From assembly GCF_027244095.1 (NCBI RefSeq), contig NC_069658.1, forward strand, positions 416,108,687 through 416,172,686: a DNA stretch of 64,000 nucleotides, written 5' to 3'. The position numbers and the translations under genes are program-made. Below are positions 1 through 10,975 of the stretch, piece by piece. A model generated the notes under the pieces. The model saw only the letters and a list, made by a program, of their open reading frames with translations, was not told the origin of the DNA and made no database searches. The stretch's first letter is position 1, and each line of letters starts with the position of its first letter. This DNA comes from Hemicordylus capensis. Its lineage: Eukaryota; Chordata; Lepidosauria; Squamata; Cordylidae.

Positions 1-2290
1 GTACACGTTGGTAGGGGAAGGGGGCCCCGTTCCCTTCCTCTGGGTGCAAGCATGCTTGGTCTCAGCCGAACCTCATGAGAAGAACTGTCCAGCTAGGATT
101 AAATCACAAAGAGATTCTCCTTGTGCAATGAAGATGGATCCTGTTCTGGAGCGTGCCTGGCCATTGAGACACACGTGCGAGCTGGAGGGCTTTTACCGCC
201 TGGCTGACAGTTCCACCAAAGCTCCAAGAAGGGTCTCCCAACAGCATTCTTCCTGGTCTCGCAACTGCTGGGAACCAAGAACGTCAGCACCCTTTGAAAG
301 AGTCTGGTCTCCCCGCAACACATCTTCGTGCTTGGTTTTGCTGCTCATGCAATAATCTCCATGCTTGGTTCAACTCCGGGATCGTGTGTGAGTGCAAGCT
401 GCTTACAGCTCGTGCTGACATTGAGGTGTCTGTCCCTTGGGGGAATCCCCCAGTGTACTGTGCTCAGTGCACGGGAAATAGACTCACAATGACCAATAGA
501 TTTACATTGTGATTGTTGGAATTGTTATAGATTGCAAAATTTTGGACATTTATAAGAGAGTGTTTAGGCATTACTTAAGCAGTCTACATCAAAATGGTTT
601 CCCAAGAAGGATAAATTCAGGTACACTCCTAAACAGTTATTTTGACCCCAGTGCAATTGGTTTTGCCTCTTGGATCAGCCTCTGGTTGAATTGGGCTTGG
701 CTTGAAAATGCAGGTCCATATTCTGCTCATTCTGTTCTGTTCTGAATTTATCCTACAGGGTTAAAATGCCTAGTACTCAATAAAAGAGATTTACGCTCTG
801 TCGCTGTCAACTCTTAAGGTAATCATTCTCCAAACTCATATCTATGCCCTTATCATCCATCTCTTATACTTTTTATAAAGACATACTGTGCACTCAAACA
901 AAATTGCCATGTTTGGTATTATTAGAGGGCACCGCATGCTGGTGAGTAAGGGGATTGCCCTCTAGCTGGCCCCCTTTTGAAGGCGGTGGTGGGGTGCGGG
1001 GGAGGGGGAGGGAGCATTGTATAAATTGTAGTTATTCTTATTACCTCCAGATGAGAGCAAGTGTGTCTATCCCTCTTGGAATGGATACAGTTTTTCTTTC
1101 TTTATGATTTTGTTACACTGTAAGTGGATTTTCTTTGGAATACAAGTGTCTACTAACTTCCAAATTAGGATGAGGCGAGCTCTCTCTCTCTTTCACTCTC
1201 GCTCTCTCTTACACACACACATACACACACAGCAGCAGCAGCCTTCCCTAACAACTAAGATGAAGCAGGGAGGAAATGCTAGTTTAGGAGTAGAATCTGA
1301 CACGTGAGAATAATTTATTCTTTAGAAGATTCAGTTAGCTCCCAACTTCCCAAGTCCTTTCCCGGTTGACAAAATCTAGAAAACTCAACTTCCTATCACG
1401 TTGGTTTTTGAGAGGCAGCCAAGCTATCTGATCAACCGTCAACAGATTACAGTGAGGGAGTTTGACAGCCAAAACAGCAGCCAACCCTGAATTTGTTCTT
1501 TTGGAATTTCAGAGCAGCCTGTGGGATATGATCATTCCCTGCCTATTCCAAGTTACAGTAGGTAGGGCTAGTAACACATGTGGAAGAAATGGGTGCAGAG
1601 GAAGCTGAGTTCACCGGTTTCCATTTCCAAGCAAATGTAGTGGGCAGAGCAAAGACACAGAGGAACAGTCCAGAGAACTACACCCAAAATAATTCCATTA
1701 AGGGTCAAAATCCTTCTTTAGCTATTCCACAGAGGAGCTTCCAGCCATTGCAATACAGACAACAAAAGAGTAAACAGTGGATAAGTTGGAATTCAAATAT
1801 ACCGGGGAGAGAGATTCCTTCTTCTAGAGAGACCAAGCTCTTAGCATACCATGGCACCCTTCCCATATGTTCATCAAATGATACTGGAATCATTTGCAAC
1901 CTAGCCTTACAACACACTTTTAGTCATGCAAGAACTCTGTGCTTGCAAAGTTTGTGAATCAGTTGTCCTCCCGTTAACTGACTATTTGATTCCCCCCAAC
2001 CCCAGCCCTATCTGAGTTTCAGTACTGTTGACCTCTTCCCTTCAGCTCCCCCCAGAACTTACCAGCAACATGTTCTTGTCTATTTCTTGTGCTCTTGCCT
2101 TCTCCCAGCTCTTATTTCCTATCTTCCTGCAAGCAAAGATCACTCAAAACTATAAATGTGTGGGTATCTTCCCACTCTAACCTTTGAAGAAGCAAGATAG
2201 AAAAAGCATTGACGCTTTTGAACTTTGGTGCTGAAGAAGACTCTTGAGGATACCATGGGCAGCCAGGAAAACAAACAATGGATCATAGAA
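1..2290. other. Intergenic, no gene recognised
   Basis: I recognise no gene here. Reading frames are short and have no family motif. There is a CT run followed by a CA run at about 1182-1232, and an AATAAA at 779-784 with no coding sequence upstream that could use it. The first 800 bases look like old unclassified repeat material, but I could not assign a family. Confidence 0.5.
1182..1232. repeat. CT/CA microsatellite
   Basis: A run of CTCTCT units passes into ACACAC units and ends in three CAG triplets. It is a simple compound microsatellite. Confidence 0.85.
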
Positions 2291-2296
2291 CAAATC

Positions 2297-2588
2297 AATC
2301 CAGAATGTTGACTGGAGGCACAAATGACCAGGCTCAAAATATCATACTTTGGACACATTATGCAAAGACCCAGCTCCCTTGAAAAGTCCATAATGCTGGG
2401 GAAAGTTGAAAGAAAGAGAAGAAGAGGACAACCAGCAGCAAGGTGGATGGACTTGATTACAACAGCAATGAATGCATCACTGAGAGACCTTAAAGGCCAA
2501 GCTGAAGACAGATCATCCTGGAGAGAATCTATCTATGTGGTCGCTAAGAGTCGACACCGACTTGACGGCACTTAATCAATCCATCAAT
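2297..2588 (+). mobile_element. BovB/RTE LINE 3' fragment
   Basis: A short open frame (2324-2575) reads as the C-terminal end of a LINE polyprotein: a 'YFGHIMQRPSSLEKSIMLGK' stretch, then an Arg/Lys-rich stretch, 'RWMD', and near the end 'VAKSRHRLDGT'. That order is the usual tail of RTE/BovB-type elements. The DNA then ends in a CTTAATCAATCCATCAAT-type tail, which squamate BovB and its partner SINEs share. Only the last 300 bases of the element are present. Confidence 0.7.
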
Positions 2589-2899
2589 ATTCCCATTCAG
2601 CTGTAGTTGCTCCCTTTGTACTCTGACTGCCATTTTGAGAGCTAGAGTCTATGGCAGAAGGACAGGGGAAACAACAAAAGTCATCTTCAACATTGCAACA
2701 GAGAGTGAAAGATAGAGTGTGTGATACAGTACCTCTCCACCTCTTAGGAATGGTACAAGAGACTGAATTGACTTCCCACCCATTTGATTGCTAGATGATG
2801 CACACCCCTGACAAATTTCTATAGCTAACATCAGAAAGGCTGGGCAAGCATGGAGCGGACATATAGTAAAGGCTGAAAATATAACAGCATTTAACCAGA

Positions 2900-3180
2900 A
2901 GCTGTTACATTGTCCAAAAAAAGTTGAAAGGGATTGAGTGGTTTAGTTAGTTCAGCCCCTTGTCTTGAGGCAGAGGACATTCTAGAGAACTAAAGCTTTC
3001 CCAACAGATGTTTCTTCAACCTTCTCTCGACCACCTTCAAGAACACTTTCAAACTTCCTAAGCAGCCTGTCTCATTGTTTCTATGTTTATACCACTAAGA
3101 AGTCCAGTCAGAATGTTTAACCTCAACCCACTCTTTACATTTAAAACCGTTGTTCCTTGTCCTATCTCTGTTAGAAAAAA
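2900..3180 (-). mobile_element. Old CR1 LINE 3' fragment
   Basis: On the minus strand this resembles the degenerate 3' part of CR1 ORF2: a '...GTTCTTCC...AATGTTTAACCT...AAACC.TTGTTCC..GTCCTATC' pattern seen here in reverse orientation. It is strongly diverged, so the assignment is tentative. Confidence 0.4.
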
Positions 3181-3914
3181 TGAACAATGGTTCACTCACC
3201 CATTCTTCTGTCTGGCAACAATGTCTTAATGCTTTTATGTGAGTCTAATGATCACCTTGCCTGGAGCATAATTACAGAGGCAAGAATTTCCAGAGGGGTA
3301 ACCATGTTAGACTGTTGCAGTAAAAACAACAAAGAGTTTTGTGACACCTCACAGAAACTTACAGCTTCGTGGATTTGAGCTATGATTGGCCTCCAGTGAA
3401 AACAGTAAAACAAAGACAATCACAGAGAAGAAGTGACAGTACAGCCTGACAGCATTTCTCAAACTGTTTGAATTCAAGCCCTTTTCCAAACTTACTCTGC
3501 CTTCTGGAACTCCCACCCTGTTGTCATGTGGATGACAACAGTTGTTGACCTGCCTTCAACTTGGTATCTCATTTGATCAGCAAGTTTCCTTTTTTTTAAA
3601 GTTACTAAAGTATCTACAGAGTGATTAGAAAGTGGCTTAAATATTTATAATAATAAATATTTATAATTGTTTAGTTTTGTGATGACTATAAAAATCTGAT
3701 TGCTAAACATTTGCATATTATTTATATTTCATTACATTACAGAATACCCTTGTAAATATGTCCTTAATTTTAAATATGCTCCAATGAATAACATATTTTA
3801 GCTGGAAACATGTTGGGTTTTGTCAACAAACTCTACTGTTTGCACCTTTCACTTATTTCCTTTGGATCTTGGGTGAACAAGCTACCCACTTATTTTGCCA
3901 CACATGGAAAGGCA

Positions 3915-3998
3915 ATGAAAGAGAACATAAGAACAGCCCTGCTGGATCAGGCCCAAGGCCTATCTAGTCCAGCATGCTGTTTCACACAGTGGCCTTAT
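3915..3998 (-). mobile_element. CR1 3'-end fragment
   Basis: The reverse complement reads 'GGCCACTGTGTGAAACAG' and 'GGCCTTGGGCCTGATCCAGC', the conserved 3' end of amniote CR1 LINEs that closes with 'TTATGTTCT'. Similar copies lie at 5735-6042 and 51712-51795. Confidence 0.75.
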
Positions 3999-4182
3999 AA
4001 GGCAGATTGGATAGTAATCAGAGGGAAAGGATGTCTCAAGGGAAAGTTTCTTGAAAATGGGAAGGAGACACTGGCATTGAATACAGTGGGGAACAGAGCC
4101 AGAGAAAAGGAACAAATTCATAGAGAAAATAAAAATAATGGTAGTGAAGATGATGCCCAAGAGTCTGAGCAAGTGGAGAACG

Positions 4183-4214
4183 TTGGTGTGTGTGTGTGTG
4201 TGTGTGTGTGTGTG
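4183..4214. repeat. (GT)n microsatellite
   Basis: About 15 uninterrupted GT dinucleotides. Reading frames across it on both strands are artefacts of the repeat. Confidence 0.95.
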
Positions 4215-5734
4215 ATATGACGATATTAGGATGACCATCTCCCGAAGAAATGTACATGGAAGTAAATTCCATTGAAATCACTGAGTCATTTCTAACTATG
4301 TAGGTGAATTCCTCAAGATTCTCACATGATTAATCAAGATCATGCAGATTTCAAAGCAGCATATCCATTGACCCTTCTTCTGCCAAATTAACCCCATTCT
4401 TCTTAGACATTTTTTGTTGACCTTCTTTATGTTATCCTTTGCCTCCCACTCTATGGCCATCATAGCCCACAATTTCCCTTATGCTCAAGATCAGCAATTT
4501 CTTTTTCATCATCCAGGTCCAGTTCTGATTCACACATAATCACTTGAATGAGATCAGATGCCATGTCATATTTTGAGGATTCATCCTAACGGCTCACTCC
4601 ATGACTATGCTATGGCAGGACACTGCAGACAGTTATTAATGACAGTAATGCTCTTTGGCTCTCTTCGTACTAAAGCCCAAGTTTATCCCTGCACTTTCAG
4701 ATTGCAGCCAACTCCTTCAGATTTTAGCTCATTATCCCTCCAATCTGTGGTTGAGGAAAATGGCAAAATATCAGTAAATGGCATCTAAAAGAAAAGTTGC
4801 TTGTGAATTTCCTTCCTAATTTCAGCTGAGCAGGAACTTAGAACATAGTCACTTTCCTATAATCCATAGTAAGTACAGGCTTCATATGCATCGCTGAGGG
4901 ATGTGTCTTATTTAGCTTATTAAGAGATGGAGAAGTAGGGTGTGTGGCTCCTCAGCAGGGGGCAGCTATTTAAGTGACACCCCCAAAATTTGCCTCAGGC
5001 TGCAAATTGTTTTTAAAAGACCATATAAACTTACCCCTGACTTTTGTGATCCCCCTACCCCCGGCAGACTTTGAGGCTGGCTAAGATCCTGAGTGGTGAT
5101 GGGGCACAGAAAGATAAAGAGCGTTGGCAGGTCAGCAGGCCATTACAGGGGAAGGGAAAATAGAAGCTTAATAGCTGTTTCCCCTTCCAACTGCCCGGTC
5201 AGATCTTTGACCTTGGGGAGCAGTGCCAACTACCCACAGAATCTCACCTTGTTCCTTTGCAATGCCAGGTCAGTCCAAAATAAACCAGAAATTATCCATG
5301 ATCTGATTGTGGATGAGGGAGCCAAACCAGCATGCATTACAGAGACCTGGTTGGGAGAGGCTAGTGGCCCAGTCTGATCCTAGCTTCTCCCTACAGGATA
5401 CTCTGTTGTGGAACAGGTGAGAGGATGTGGGTGGGGATGTGGAGTGGCTGTGGTTTATAAGAAGAGTATATCCCCTGACAGGATCCCTGTCAGAGCACCT
5501 GCCTATATTGAGTGTGTATACTTGAGTCTTAGAACCAGGGACAGATTGGGACTTCTGTTGGTGTACCAATCACCCCGCTGCCCAACAGAATCCCTAACTG
5601 AGCTGTCAGATTTGGTTGCAGAGTTGGTGCAGATGCCCAGGTTGATGGTGGTGGGTGACTTCAGTGTTCACTTTGGAACTGTTAGGAGCAGCTTGGGAGT
5701 TCATAGCAGCCATGACAACTATGGGCCTTTCCAA

Positions 5735-6042
5735 AGTGGAATTCTCTGCCACAAGATGTGGTGACAGCCAACAATCCGGATGGCTTTAAGAGGGGTTTGT
5801 ATAACTGCATGGAGGAGAGGTCTATCAACGGCTACTAGTCGGAGGGCTATAGGTCACCTCCAGCATCAGAGGCATGATGCCTCTCAGTACCAGTTGCAGG
5901 GGAGTAACAGCAGGAGAGAGGGCATGCCCTCAACTCCTGCCTGTAGGCTTCCAGTGGCATCTGGTGGGCCACTGTGTGAAACAGGATGCTGGACTAGATG
6001 GGCCTTGGGCCTGATCCAGCAGGACTGTCCTTATGTTCTTAA
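5735..6042 (+). mobile_element. CR1 LINE 3' end inside the L2
   Basis: This interrupts L2 endonuclease coding sequence. It ends with the conserved CR1 3' signature 'GATGCTGGACTAGATGGGCC', then 'CCTGATCCAGCAGGACTG' and 'CTTATGTTCTT'. It is 5'-truncated, as is usual for CR1. Confidence 0.75.
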
Positions 6043-6077
6043 GTGGTCTCAGGGCCAGCACATGGCCCTGTGCTGAA

Positions 6078-6310
6078 AGCCAGCATGGTGTAATGGTTAG
6101 AGTGCTAGACTAGGACCGGGGAGACCCGAGTTCAAATCCCCATTCAGCCATGATATTAGCTGGGTGACTCTGGGCCAGTCACTTCTCTCTCAGCCTAACC
6201 TACTTCACAGGGTTGTTGTGAAAGAGAAACTCAAGTATGTAGTACACCGCTCTGGGCTCCTTGGAGGAACAGCGAGATATAAATGTAAAAATAAATACAT
6301 AAAAATAAAT
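6078..6310 (+). mobile_element. tRNA-headed SINE, CAGCCATG family
   Basis: A Pol III A-box-like 'TGGTGTAATGGTTAGAGTGC' is followed by the B box 'GAGTTCAAATCCCC', then 'CATTCAGCCATG', a conserved central part ('GGGCCAGTCACTTCTCTCTC'), and an L2-like tail ('GGATATAAATG', here GAGATATAAATG) ending in A-rich triplets. The same family recurs at 12604, 29389, 36593, 50222, 51800 and 56538. It lies directly after the CR1 fragment inside the L2. Confidence 0.85.
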
Positions 6311-6645
6311 GTTGCTGGTCACATGTTTGATTTGGTATTTTGCTCTGATCAGGGAGGTGTTCCATGGGTGGGGACGCTGATGATTTCCCCATTGTCATGG
6401 AAGGACCACCACCTGGTGAAGGTTCAATTTACATCCACTAGTCACCTCTGCAGGGGTGCAGGACCTATTAGAATGGTCAGCCCGAGGAGGCTATTGGATC
6501 CAATAGGATTCCAAGAAACCTTGGAGGGCTTTAATGTTGGCTCTGTTGGTGATCTTGTTGACACTCTGGTGGAAAATTGGAATAATGAGCTCACTAGGGT
6601 GATGGACTCGAGATTGCTCCTAAGCGGCCTCTCTGACCTGCTACT

Positions 6646-7106
6646 TGTTGGAAATTCTCTGTGGTGAGAGAATCCCTTTCTCAATATAGCAGAGTGCACA
6701 GAGGCACGACACAGCGGATTTAAGCATGCGTGTGTGCTGAGAGTAAAGTAACTTGGAGCCAATTCATAGTTTCAAATCAATATAAAAGGCATTTATTAAG
6801 GAACTCCATTCTAGATAGGAAAGTGAGGAGTTAGGATCTCTAATCTATCTATCTAAGTGGATGCAGATGGATTCTCCATCTTCTCTGCACATATGGTGCA
6901 GGGCAAGAGACTTGCCATGTTGCAAGGTAAACGGCCAGGTAGCAAGAGAGAGAAGGAGGAAGGAAGTTGAATCCCTGAGATTAGCAATCTACATTTCAAA
7001 GGGATAGCATCAGAGCAGTGGAGAAGTGATGACAGATGTCTTGACCCTCTAGCCCTCTGACTTACTAGGGGCAAGAGACAGCACAAAGTCCTTTAACTTT
7101 CCAACA
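6646..7106. mobile_element. Solo LTR inserted in the L2
   Basis: This 461-bp segment starts TGTTGGAAA and ends TTTCCAACA, a perfect terminal inverted repeat of the TG...CA kind. It is flanked on both sides by CTACT (6641-6645 and 7107-7111), a perfect 5-bp target-site duplication, and L2 sequence resumes on each side. It has a TATA-like TATAAAA near 6782. No internal retroviral sequence is present, so this is a solo LTR fossil. A 5-bp duplication fits ERV3/ERV-L-like or Ty3/gypsy-type elements; I cannot choose between them. Confidence 0.75.
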
Positions 7107-8277
7107 CTACTAAATTAGCTCCATGGTATATGGAAGAACTACGGGAGCTGAAGCAGCTAGGCAGATGACTAGAATGCGTGGAGAAGGACTTGGCTCAAAT
7201 CTGACAGATTTCAGCACTGAGCAAAGTGTGTGGCAAAGAAGCTATTCTTTGCTATGCATATTGTGTCCACAGCTTCACGTCCAGTGGAATTGTCGAGGGT
7301 GGTGAAGGAATTTATATAGGCCCCTTTAATCAGTTAGCCACTGTGAAATTTTTAATGAGTGTTTTGTGGACAAAATATCTTGTATTCAAGTTGAACTGGA
7401 TTCCATTGCTGATGCAGAGTCTTTAGTGGGGGTATCCAGAGTAAGTCCTCTTGTGTGGTTATATTGAATCAGTTTCAGTTTGTGACTCCTGAGGTCGTGA
7501 ATAAGCTGCTTGGAACTGTGCGTCCTACCACCTGCTCTCTTCTTTACCCTTGTCCGACATGGCTTATATTATAAAGCAGGGAGATTGTTGGAGAGGGTCT
7601 GGTTGAGATCATAAATGCTTCTCTGAGTGAAGGTAGAATGCCTCCTTGTTTAAAGGAGGCAATTATTAGACCTCTTTTAAAGAAGCCTACACTGGATCCC
7701 TCAGAGTTAGGCAATTATAGGCCTGTCTCCAATCTTCTGTGGTTGGCCAAAGTGATTGAGAAGGTGGTGGCCTCTCAACTTCAGGCAGTATTGGATGAAA
7801 CAGATTATCTAGACCCATTTCAAACTGGCTTTTGGGCAGGTAATGGGATGGAGACTGTTTTGGTCGGCCTGACAGATGATCTCCAAAGGGGAATTGACAG
7901 AGGGAGTGTGACTCTGTTGGTCCTTTTGGATCTCTCAGCGGCTTTTGATACCATCGACCATGGTATCCTTCTGGACTAGGTGTAGGGGGCACCTCTAGGG
8001 CAGATTTCAGAAGGTGTTAGCTGGAGATTGCTGCTCTATGAAGTGGGAGTGTTTGTATGGAGTCCCTCAGGGCTCCATTTTGTCTCCAATGCTTTTTAAC
8101 ATCTATATGAAACTGCTGGGAGAGATCAGGGGATTTGGTGCAGATTGTTATCAGTATTCTGATGACACCCAAATCTACTTCTCCATGTCAGTTTCATCAG
8201 GCAATGGCATAACTTCCCTAAATGCCTGCCTCGAGGCAGTAATGGGCTGAATGAGGGATAACAAACTGAGACTGAAT

Positions 8278-8445
8278 CAGGGGCATAGCTATAATTGAGC
8301 GAAAGGGTTCAAAGAACACGGGCCCCCAGCTCTTGAGGAGCCCCCAGTTCCACCCCTCCCTATTTTCTTCATTATCTCCCTCATTCTGGGGGGCCACCAG
8401 AGAGAGAGATTAACATGGGCCCCCTCTTCCCTAGCTACGCCCCTG
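8278..8445. mobile_element. Small hAT-type MITE with perfect TSD
   Basis: The element starts CAGGGGCATAGCTA and ends TAGCTACGCCCCTG, about 14-bp terminal inverted repeats with one mismatch. It is flanked by GACTGAAT on both sides (8270-8277 and 8446-8453), a perfect 8-bp target duplication as hAT transposases make. It sits in the L2 C-terminal region and has no coding capacity. A related fragment lies at 61909-62110. Confidence 0.9.
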
Positions 8446-9649
8446 GACTGAATCCAAACAAGATGGAAGTGCTCACTGTAGGAAGCCGCAGTTCAGGAAA
8501 TGGGATAGATCTGCTGGTTCAGGGTGGGGTTACACTCCTCCAGAATGAACAGGTTCGCAGTTTGGGAGTACTTCTGGACCCAACCCTCTCTCTGATACCT
8601 CAGGTGGAGGTGGTGGCCAGGAGTGCTTTCTATCAGCTTCAGCTGGTTCGCCAACTATGCCCTTTCCTGGAAGTGAGTGACCTTAAGACAGCAGTGCACA
8701 TGCTGGTAACCTCCAGGCTTGACTACTGCAATGCATTCTACATGGGGCTGTCTTTTTATGTAGTCTAGATGCTGCAATTGGTGCAGAATGCTGCTGCCAG
8801 ATTGGTTTCTGAGACATCCTGTAGAACCCCTATTCCTCTGATCCAAGAAGATCTACAATGGCTACCAATAGGTTTCTGGGAAAATACAAAGTGCTGGTTA
8901 TTACCTATAAAACCCATAATGGCTTGGGCCCACAGTATTTTAAAGAACACCTTCTTCATTATGAACCCCACTGCCTATTAAGATCTTCAGGAGAGGTTCG
9001 TCTGAGAGTGCCACCAGGCCCAGGGGCATAGCAATACCTCCGTGCACCAGGGGACAAAATCTTCTTTGGTGGCTTCCCCATCGCACGCAAAGCATGCATG
9101 CCCCCAGCCCATAAGCCATGCCCCCGGCATCTGACATCAGATGCAAGGGACAGGGCAACAAATCTCCCCGCCAGCACCTCTGCCCTGCCGCCAGCGCCCC
9201 TGCCCTGCCACCGCTATTTGTGTTGGCCTGGTGGGGTAAGGGGGTGAGCTGGGCAGTGGCAGCGGGTGCTGTGGCCAGCCGGCTGGCTTCTCAGTTCAGC
9301 CTCTCTGTCTGAACTGCACACCTGTGCAGTTTTATATGGAGTTGCATTCCTGTGATGTCACAGGCATGCAGGCACACAGTTCTGATGGAGAGGCCAGTGG
9401 AGAAGCCAGCCGGCTGGCCACAGCACCCACTGCCACTGTCCAGCTCACCCCCCAAAAATAGCGGGAGTGGGGCCAGGGCGGCAGGCGTGCATTTCAGCCG
9501 GAGAGGCCAACAGAGAAGCCAACCAGCCACAGTGCCTGCCGCTGCTGCTCAGCTCACTCCCCACCCCTAGAAGCCAACACAAATAGCGGTGGCAGCAGGG
9601 CCGCTGCTTGGTCTGCTTGGGGGCCCCTGACCCTCTGGGCCCAGGGACA

Positions 9650-10665
9650 TCTATATTATTAATTCTCCAAGATGGGCCATGCGTGGAAATGTGGCAGAAA
9701 GGAGGCGATTAGCTGACAGAGGGGGAGGAGGTGATTGGCTGACAGAGGGGGAGAGAATTCGGAGCAGCAGGGAGTTTTGTGGAGCAGCTGGTAAGCAGTT
9801 CAACAGTTGGCTCAGGGGCACCATGAAGCGGCAGGGAGCTCGGAGGCTGGGGTGGCTTCGGAAGCTGAACAGTTGGCTCTGGGGGCTCCAGGCAGTAGAC
9901 AGTTGGCTGCGCTGAGCTGTGAAGCGGAAGGGAGCAGGGAGGTCAGAGGCTGTCAGGTGAGCTGCAACAGTCCCTGGCAGTGGCAGGGGGAAGCAAGGAC
10001 TGCAAGACAGAGATAGAAAGACAGAGGGCAGAGGGGGGGCAGTGGGGAGAGCGAGCGAGAGAGTTGTGGGGAGAAAGAGCGAACGACAGAGTTGGGGGGT
10101 GGGAGCGAGCGAGAGGGTTGCGGGGGTGGCGAGAGCGAGCAATACGGTTGCGGGGGGTGGCGAGAGTGAGCGAGAGGGTTGCGGGGGCGGTGAGAGCGAG
10201 CGAGGGTTGCGGGGGCGGTGAGAGCGAGCGAGGGTTGCGGGGGCGGTGAGAGCGAGCGAGGGTTGCGGGGGTGGCGAGAGCGAGCGAGGGTTGCGGGGGT
10301 GGCGAGAGCGAGCGAGAGAGTTGTGGGGGCGGTGAGAGCGAGCGAGAGAGTTGCGGGGGTTGTGAGAGCGAGCGAGAGAGTTGCGGGGGCAGCAAGAGCG
10401 AGCGAGAGAGTTGTAGGGCATGGCGAGAGGGAGCGAGAGAGTTGTGGGGGTGGCGAGAGCGAGCGAGAGAGTTGTGAGGGATGGTGAGAGTGAGCGAGAG
10501 AGTTGTGAGGGATGGCAAGCGTGAGTGAGAGAGTTGCGGGGGTGGCGAGAGTTGTGGGGTGTGGCGAGAGAGTTGTGGGGGCGGTGAGAGCGAGCAAGAG
10601 AGTTGGGGGGGATGCCACAGGCTCTGTGCACGACCGCACAGATGCTCTGTGCAGGGTCAGCTAAT
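9650..10665 (+). mobile_element. Putative non-autonomous Helitron
   Basis: The segment begins TCTATATTATTAATTC directly after an A and ends CTAAT directly before a T, which fits Helitron insertion between A and T (5' TC, 3' CTRRT). A short hairpin lies upstream of the end: TCTGTGC at about 10623, loop ACGACC, then GCACAGA, roughly 25 bp before CTAAT. There is no Rep/helicase coding sequence. Most of its right half is a G-rich minisatellite (10046-10610). The assignment is by termini only. Confidence 0.5.
10046..10610 (+). repeat. G-rich minisatellite, ~28-32 bp unit
   Basis: Roughly 19 tandem units of the kind GAGAGCGAGCGAGAG + GTTGCGGGGGTGGC, with small length and base changes between units. 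The plus strand is almost free of long pyrimidine runs. Each unit has a run of four to six G. Long reading frames on the minus strand (Ser-Leu-Ser/Pro-Pro repeats) are products of this periodicity. Confidence 0.95.
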
Positions 10666-10975
10666 TGGTCCCTGTTTGTCAAATAGGTGCCCATGCCACC
10701 AGATCATCTGGTGGTGACTTAAAGGCATGCCTTCTCTGTGGTTGCCCCGGGACTATGGAATTCACTTCCTGCTGAGATTAGAACTGCTCCATCCCTGTTG
10801 ACTTTTAGGAAACAACTGAAGACACTTCTATTCAGCCAAGCTTTTGAGTTAGTTGGTGTTTTTATGGATATTTTAATCTGGTTTTATGTTTTCTGTTAAA
10901 TTCTTGGTTTGTTTTATGCTGTAAACTGCCTAGAGACTCCGGCAGTAGGCAGCATACAAATTTATTAAATAAACA

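Larger units (their letters stand above)
9018..10693. mobile_element. Composite hAT-like insertion in the L2
   Basis: TGCCACCAG occurs at 9009-9017 and again at 10694-10702, exactly where L2 coding sequence stops and resumes, so the whole segment entered the L2. It begins (9021) with CAGGGGCATAGC, the same terminus as the MITE at 8278. Inside, an arm at about 9179-9310 reappears inverted at about 9385-9475 and again at about 9505-9605 (shared CCAGCCGGCTGGC and AATAGCGG motifs). A second element (9650-10665) sits within its right part. The right hAT terminus is not clearly preserved. Confidence 0.6.
5050..10975 (+). mobile_element. L2-type LINE, broken by nested insertions
   Basis: Pieces of one L2-clade LINE lie in order on the plus strand. 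The apurinic endonuclease domain comes first (about 5240-5700, with 'LFLCNARSV', 'ITETWL', 'VVGDF'), then the end of the endonuclease ('HMFDLVFC' and 'PLSWKDHHLV', 6310-6640). Reverse transcriptase follows (7112-8277: 'IIRPLLKKPTLDP', 'NYRPVSNL', 'VLLDLSAAFDTIDH', 'GVPQGSILSPMLFNIYM', and YSDD where the catalytic site is usually YADD). The C-terminal region is at 8446-9017 and 10703-10880, with a 3' tail rich in AAAC to 10975. Endonuclease and RT are in different frames with stops, so it is dead. Insertions between the parts are a CR1 3' end, a SINE, a solo LTR and two hAT-type elements, each listed separately. Confidence 0.85.

Noticed and set aside
8-355. A 115-residue open frame at the window start
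   Set aside because: It has Trp/Cys-rich composition without motifs, and overlapping frames exist on the other strand. There is no support for a gene.
3960-4281. Frames with His-Thr or Cys-Val repeats
   Set aside because: They are translations of the GT microsatellite.
6078-6160. tRNA gene
   Set aside because: A and B boxes are present, but the cloverleaf is degraded and the sequence continues into a SINE body repeated seven times in the window.
9651-10694. A 347-residue minus-strand open frame, with 191- and 228-residue frames beside it
   Set aside because: They are read through the G-rich minisatellite, and all minus frames give the same Ser-Leu-Ser/Pro-Pro pattern. This is low-complexity periodicity, not a gene.
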